DNA of 64,000 nucleotides, taken from the NCBI GenBank assembly GCA_026421215.1, contig JAPKBN010000002.1:62001-126000 (forward strand), read 5' to 3'. Shown here one piece after another: positions 62,306 to 64,000 of the stretch (position 1 is the first letter of the stretch; each line of letters begins with the position of its first letter). This DNA is from Dehalococcoidia bacterium. GTDB taxonomy: Bacteria; Chloroflexota; Dehalococcoidia; Lucifugimonadales; Lucifugimonadaceae. A model generated the notes under the pieces. It was given only the letters and a program-made list of their open reading frames with translations, searched no databases and had not been told where the DNA came from. The translations under genes were made by a program, and so were the position numbers.

Positions 62306-62655
62306 CGACGGATCGCATCCACATCACCGGGTTGCGCGTCGAGTGCATCGTCGGCATTAACGACTGGGAACGCGTCACAAAACAGGAGGTGGTCATCGAT
62401 ATCACCCTGCACGCCGACCTCACCAAACCCGGCGAATCAGACGATATCAAAGACACCATCAACTACCGTGACATCAGCAAGGCTGTACAGGCACATGTCG
62501 AGGCGTCGTCATACGGACTGTTAGAGGCCATGGCACGAAAGGTCGCAACGATATGCCTTGAGCCCGAGGCTGTAATCCGGGCTGACGTGAGCGTTCAAAA
62601 ACCTGGAGCGCTTCGTGGTGCGGACTCAGTTGGAGTGCAGATCAGCCGTTCGTGA
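62302..62655 (+). CDS. folB: Dihydroneopterin aldolase (FolB/FolX family)
   Basis: 117 residues from ATG 62302, which overlaps the upstream stop by four bases (ATGA); the longer ORF-track start is inside the SDR gene. DRIHITGLRVECIVGINDWE is the family N-terminus. The catalytic Tyr lies in DTINYRDISKAV and the catalytic Lys in VSVQKPGALRGADS. FolB makes 6-hydroxymethyl-dihydropterin for folate. The paralogue FolX epimerises dihydroneopterin triphosphate to the monapterin form. The two are hard to tell apart by eye, and the FolM-type neighbour leaves FolX possible. Confidence 0.9.
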   Translation: MTTDRIHITGLRVECIVGINDWERVTKQEVVIDITLHADLTKPGESDDIKDTINYRDISKAVQAHVEASSYGLLEAMARKVATICLEPEAVIRADVSVQKPGALRGADSVGVQISRS

Positions 62656-62718
62656 AAATCACAGCAGTTACATCTGGTACGAATGCGGTCGCTAGAGGGC
62701 TCTATCTACCCGCCCGTG

Positions 62719-63327
62719 TCACCCACTCTGGGCGCCCGGTCCCGGCGGATCGATCTCCAGCCCTCCACGTAACCCCGGCATGGCCCATGCTGCGTCGGGA
62801 TCGTCAGTTTCGACCTGCGCTACCAATTTGATGAAACCCTGGAGTCGGTTGTACTCACCCCTAACATCCGCGCTGGGATGCTTCCAGTCATACATGTAAC
62901 GCACCGACCGCACCCTCGCCTGCACCAGCTCCTTCGTGCAGTTAAAGCATGGGCGCAGTGTTGTGTACACGTCGGTCCCCTCTATTGGAGTGCCGAAACG
63001 GGCCGCTGATAGGATGGCGTTCTGCTCGGCGTGTACGCAAATGCACAGGTCGTATGCCTCGCCCGAAGAGTATTTTGTGCCCCGGTTCTCGCAGCGCTGG
63101 CATCCTCCGTCTTCGCAGTTCGGGAGCCCCTGGGCTGTCCCGTTGTATCCGGTGGACACGATCCGGTCATCACGAACGATCACAGCGCCGACCTTGCTGC
63201 CAAGGCAGTTGGCGCGTGCCCGCACGGCAATGCCGATAGCCATGTAGTACTGGTCGCGATCGGGCCGGATATGAGGCGTTTCAGAGGCGATAATAGGATT
63301 CCCGGATACAGGCAGATAGCGGGCCAA
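62719..63327 (-). CDS. dCMP deaminase family protein (ComEB-like)
   Basis: 202 residues of the cytidine/deoxycytidylate deaminase family. The zinc site is CVHAEQNAILSA (His and catalytic Glu) and TLRPCFNCTKELV (two Cys). NCLGSKVGAVIV and STGYNGTAQGLPNCEDGGC are typical of dCMP deaminases, including the extra Cys cluster that can bind a second zinc. It supplies dUMP for thymidylate synthesis, which consumes methylene-tetrahydrofolate, so it fits beside the pterin genes. Converges on folB and has an extended C-terminal tail. Confidence 0.93.
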   Translation of the reverse strand: MARYLPVSGNPIIASETPHIRPDRDQYYMAIGIAVRARANCLGSKVGAVIVRDDRIVSTGYNGTAQGLPNCEDGGCQRCENRGTKYSSGEAYDLCICVHAEQNAILSAARFGTPIEGTDVYTTLRPCFNCTKELVQARVRSVRYMYDWKHPSADVRGEYNRLQGFIKLVAQVETDDPDAAWAMPGLRGGLEIDPPGPGAQSG

Positions 63328-63354
63328 ACAGGCTGCTATTCTAGCTTCATTATT

Positions 63355-63438
63355 ATGATCGTCAGCCCCAATGTCGCTTCATACGTGACCGCAAGTGACG
63401 AAAACGGCACGCGCATTAAGGCCAGGAAAACCAATTGA
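63355..63438 (+). other. Candidate 27-residue upstream ORF before trpB
   Basis: ATG at 63355 reads MIVSPNVASYVTASDENGTR to a TGA that overlaps the trpB TTG start by four bases (TTGA). It contains no Trp, so it is not a classical trp leader peptide. It may be chance. Confidence 0.2.
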
Positions 63439-64000
63439 GCGGTACCACTACCCGACCCACGCTACCCGACTCCCGCGGCCGATTTGGGGACTACGGCGGA
63501 CGTTTCGTTCCTGAAACCCTGATGGCGGCGCTTGAAGAACTTGAACTCGAATACAAGTCGGCACGCTCAGATCCGGCGTTTGTTGCAGAGTTAGACGATC
63601 TGCTCGCCAACTACGTTGGGCGCCCGTCACCTCTCTACTTCGCCTCCAATCTCACTCGGGAACTGGGCGGAGCGCAGATCTACATCAAGCGCGAAGACAT
63701 CATCCACACCGGCGCACACAAGATCAATAACGCCGTCGGACAGGCGCTCCTCGCCCGTCGGCTTGGCAAAAAGCGGATCATCGCTGAAACAGGTGCCGGG
63801 CAGCACGGTGTTGCCACGGCTACCGTTTGCGCCATGTTCGGGATGGAATGTGTCGTCTACATGGGTGAAGAGGACATACGCCGCCAGGCGCCTAACGTCC
63901 GGCGCATGGAGATACTCGGAGCGACAGTCGAGACAGTGACCTCCGGTAGTCGAACGCTAAAAGACGCCATCAACGAGACGATACGGGACTGGGTTACGAA
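63435..64000 (+). CDS. trpB: Tryptophan synthase beta chain, 3'-truncated by the window
   Basis: About 188 residues are visible before the window ends; the ORF track omits it because no stop is reached. TTG start with AGGA seven bases upstream gives [19 protein letters not shown]. Landmarks: [35 protein letters not shown], the PLP lysine in [36 protein letters not shown] and the COMM-domain start [10 protein letters not shown]. It condenses indole with serine to make tryptophan, normally with TrpA, whose gene would be expected just beyond the edge. Confidence 0.97.
   Translation, partial: MSGTTTRPTLPDSRGRFGDYGGRFVPETLMAALEELELEYKSARSDPAFVAELDDLLANYVGRPSPLYFASNLTRELGGAQIYIKREDIIHTGAHKINNAVGQALLARRLGKKRIIAETGAGQHGVATATVCAMFGMECVVYMGEEDIRRQAPNVRRMEILGATVETVTSGSRTLKDAINETIRDWVT

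Noticed and set aside
1-64000. CRISPR array, prophage, insertion sequence or defence island
   Set aside because: No regularly spaced repeats, transposase, integrase, phage structural or recognisable defence genes were seen; the only tandem repeat is coding (rpsE).

Overview
The window reads as a chromosomal segment of a free-living bacterium of moderately high GC, most consistent with Chloroflexota of the marine SAR202/Dehalococcoidia type. This is inferred from the mix of gene families (several HpcH/HpaI aldolases, paired amidases and amidohydrolases, a CoxM-CoxS-CoxL-type molybdenum hydroxylase, a GuaB3-type IMP dehydrogenase) and was not tested by phylogeny. Start codons are unusually diverse: many genes begin with TTG or GTG, and hisS has no ATG/GTG/TTG start at all. 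I saw no rRNA, tRNA, CRISPR array, phage or insertion sequence.

Bases 1-23100 are a catabolic and cofactor region. It opens with the 3' part of a ThDP-dependent enzyme, then a serine beta-lactamase-like hydrolase, a lipoprotein, and a divergent glutamine-synthetase-like / malate-synthase-like pair. Next come two tandem HpaI-type aldolases, a GNAT acetyltransferase broken by one in-frame TGA, a YtcJ-type amidohydrolase, two tandem amidases, a small membrane protein, a polysaccharide deacetylase, an S9 peptidase and a third HpaI-type aldolase. surE lies beside a tight minus-strand operon in the order P1 peptidase, DUF2520 oxidoreductase, panB, panC.

Bases 23100-28280 carry guaB3, hisS, prfA and prmC on the plus strand and end at a strong hairpin terminator. 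Converging on it from the right is one long minus-strand str-S10-spc-alpha ribosomal block of about 21 kb: rpsL, rpsG, fusA, rpsJ, rplC, rplD, rplW, rplB, rpsS, rplV, rpsC, rplP, rpmC, rpsQ, rplN, rplX, rplE, rpsN, rpsH, rplF, rplR, rpsE, rpmD, rplO, secY, adk, map, infA, rpmJ, rpsM, rpsK, rpsD, rpoA, rplQ, truA, rplM, rpsI. tuf is missing from its usual place between fusA and rpsJ, where two abutting perfect hairpins sit instead. A good sigma70-type promoter (TTGACT, 18 bp, TATACT) precedes rpsL. S5 has a glycine-rich N-terminal extension made by a 9-bp tandem repeat.

Bases 50000-59850 hold a response-regulator-like protein with a degenerate receiver, a GAF-containing membrane histidine kinase, two tandem paralogous metal-dependent amidohydrolases, and a CoxM-CoxS-CoxL hydroxylase operon followed by a terminator and a MoaD/ThiS-like sulfur carrier. 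Bases 59850-64000 hold a structured AT-rich control region, a pterin/folate operon (folE, a FolM/PTR1-type reductase, an unassigned SDR, folB), a convergent dCMP deaminase, and the start of trpB.

I found no clear-cut new defence or mobile system. The most promising leads are the pan operon (candidate alternative ketopantoate reductase plus a possible beta-alanine-releasing peptidase), the pterin cluster with its structured leader, the hairpins at the tuf-less junction, the non-canonical hisS start and the single-stop GNAT pseudogene.
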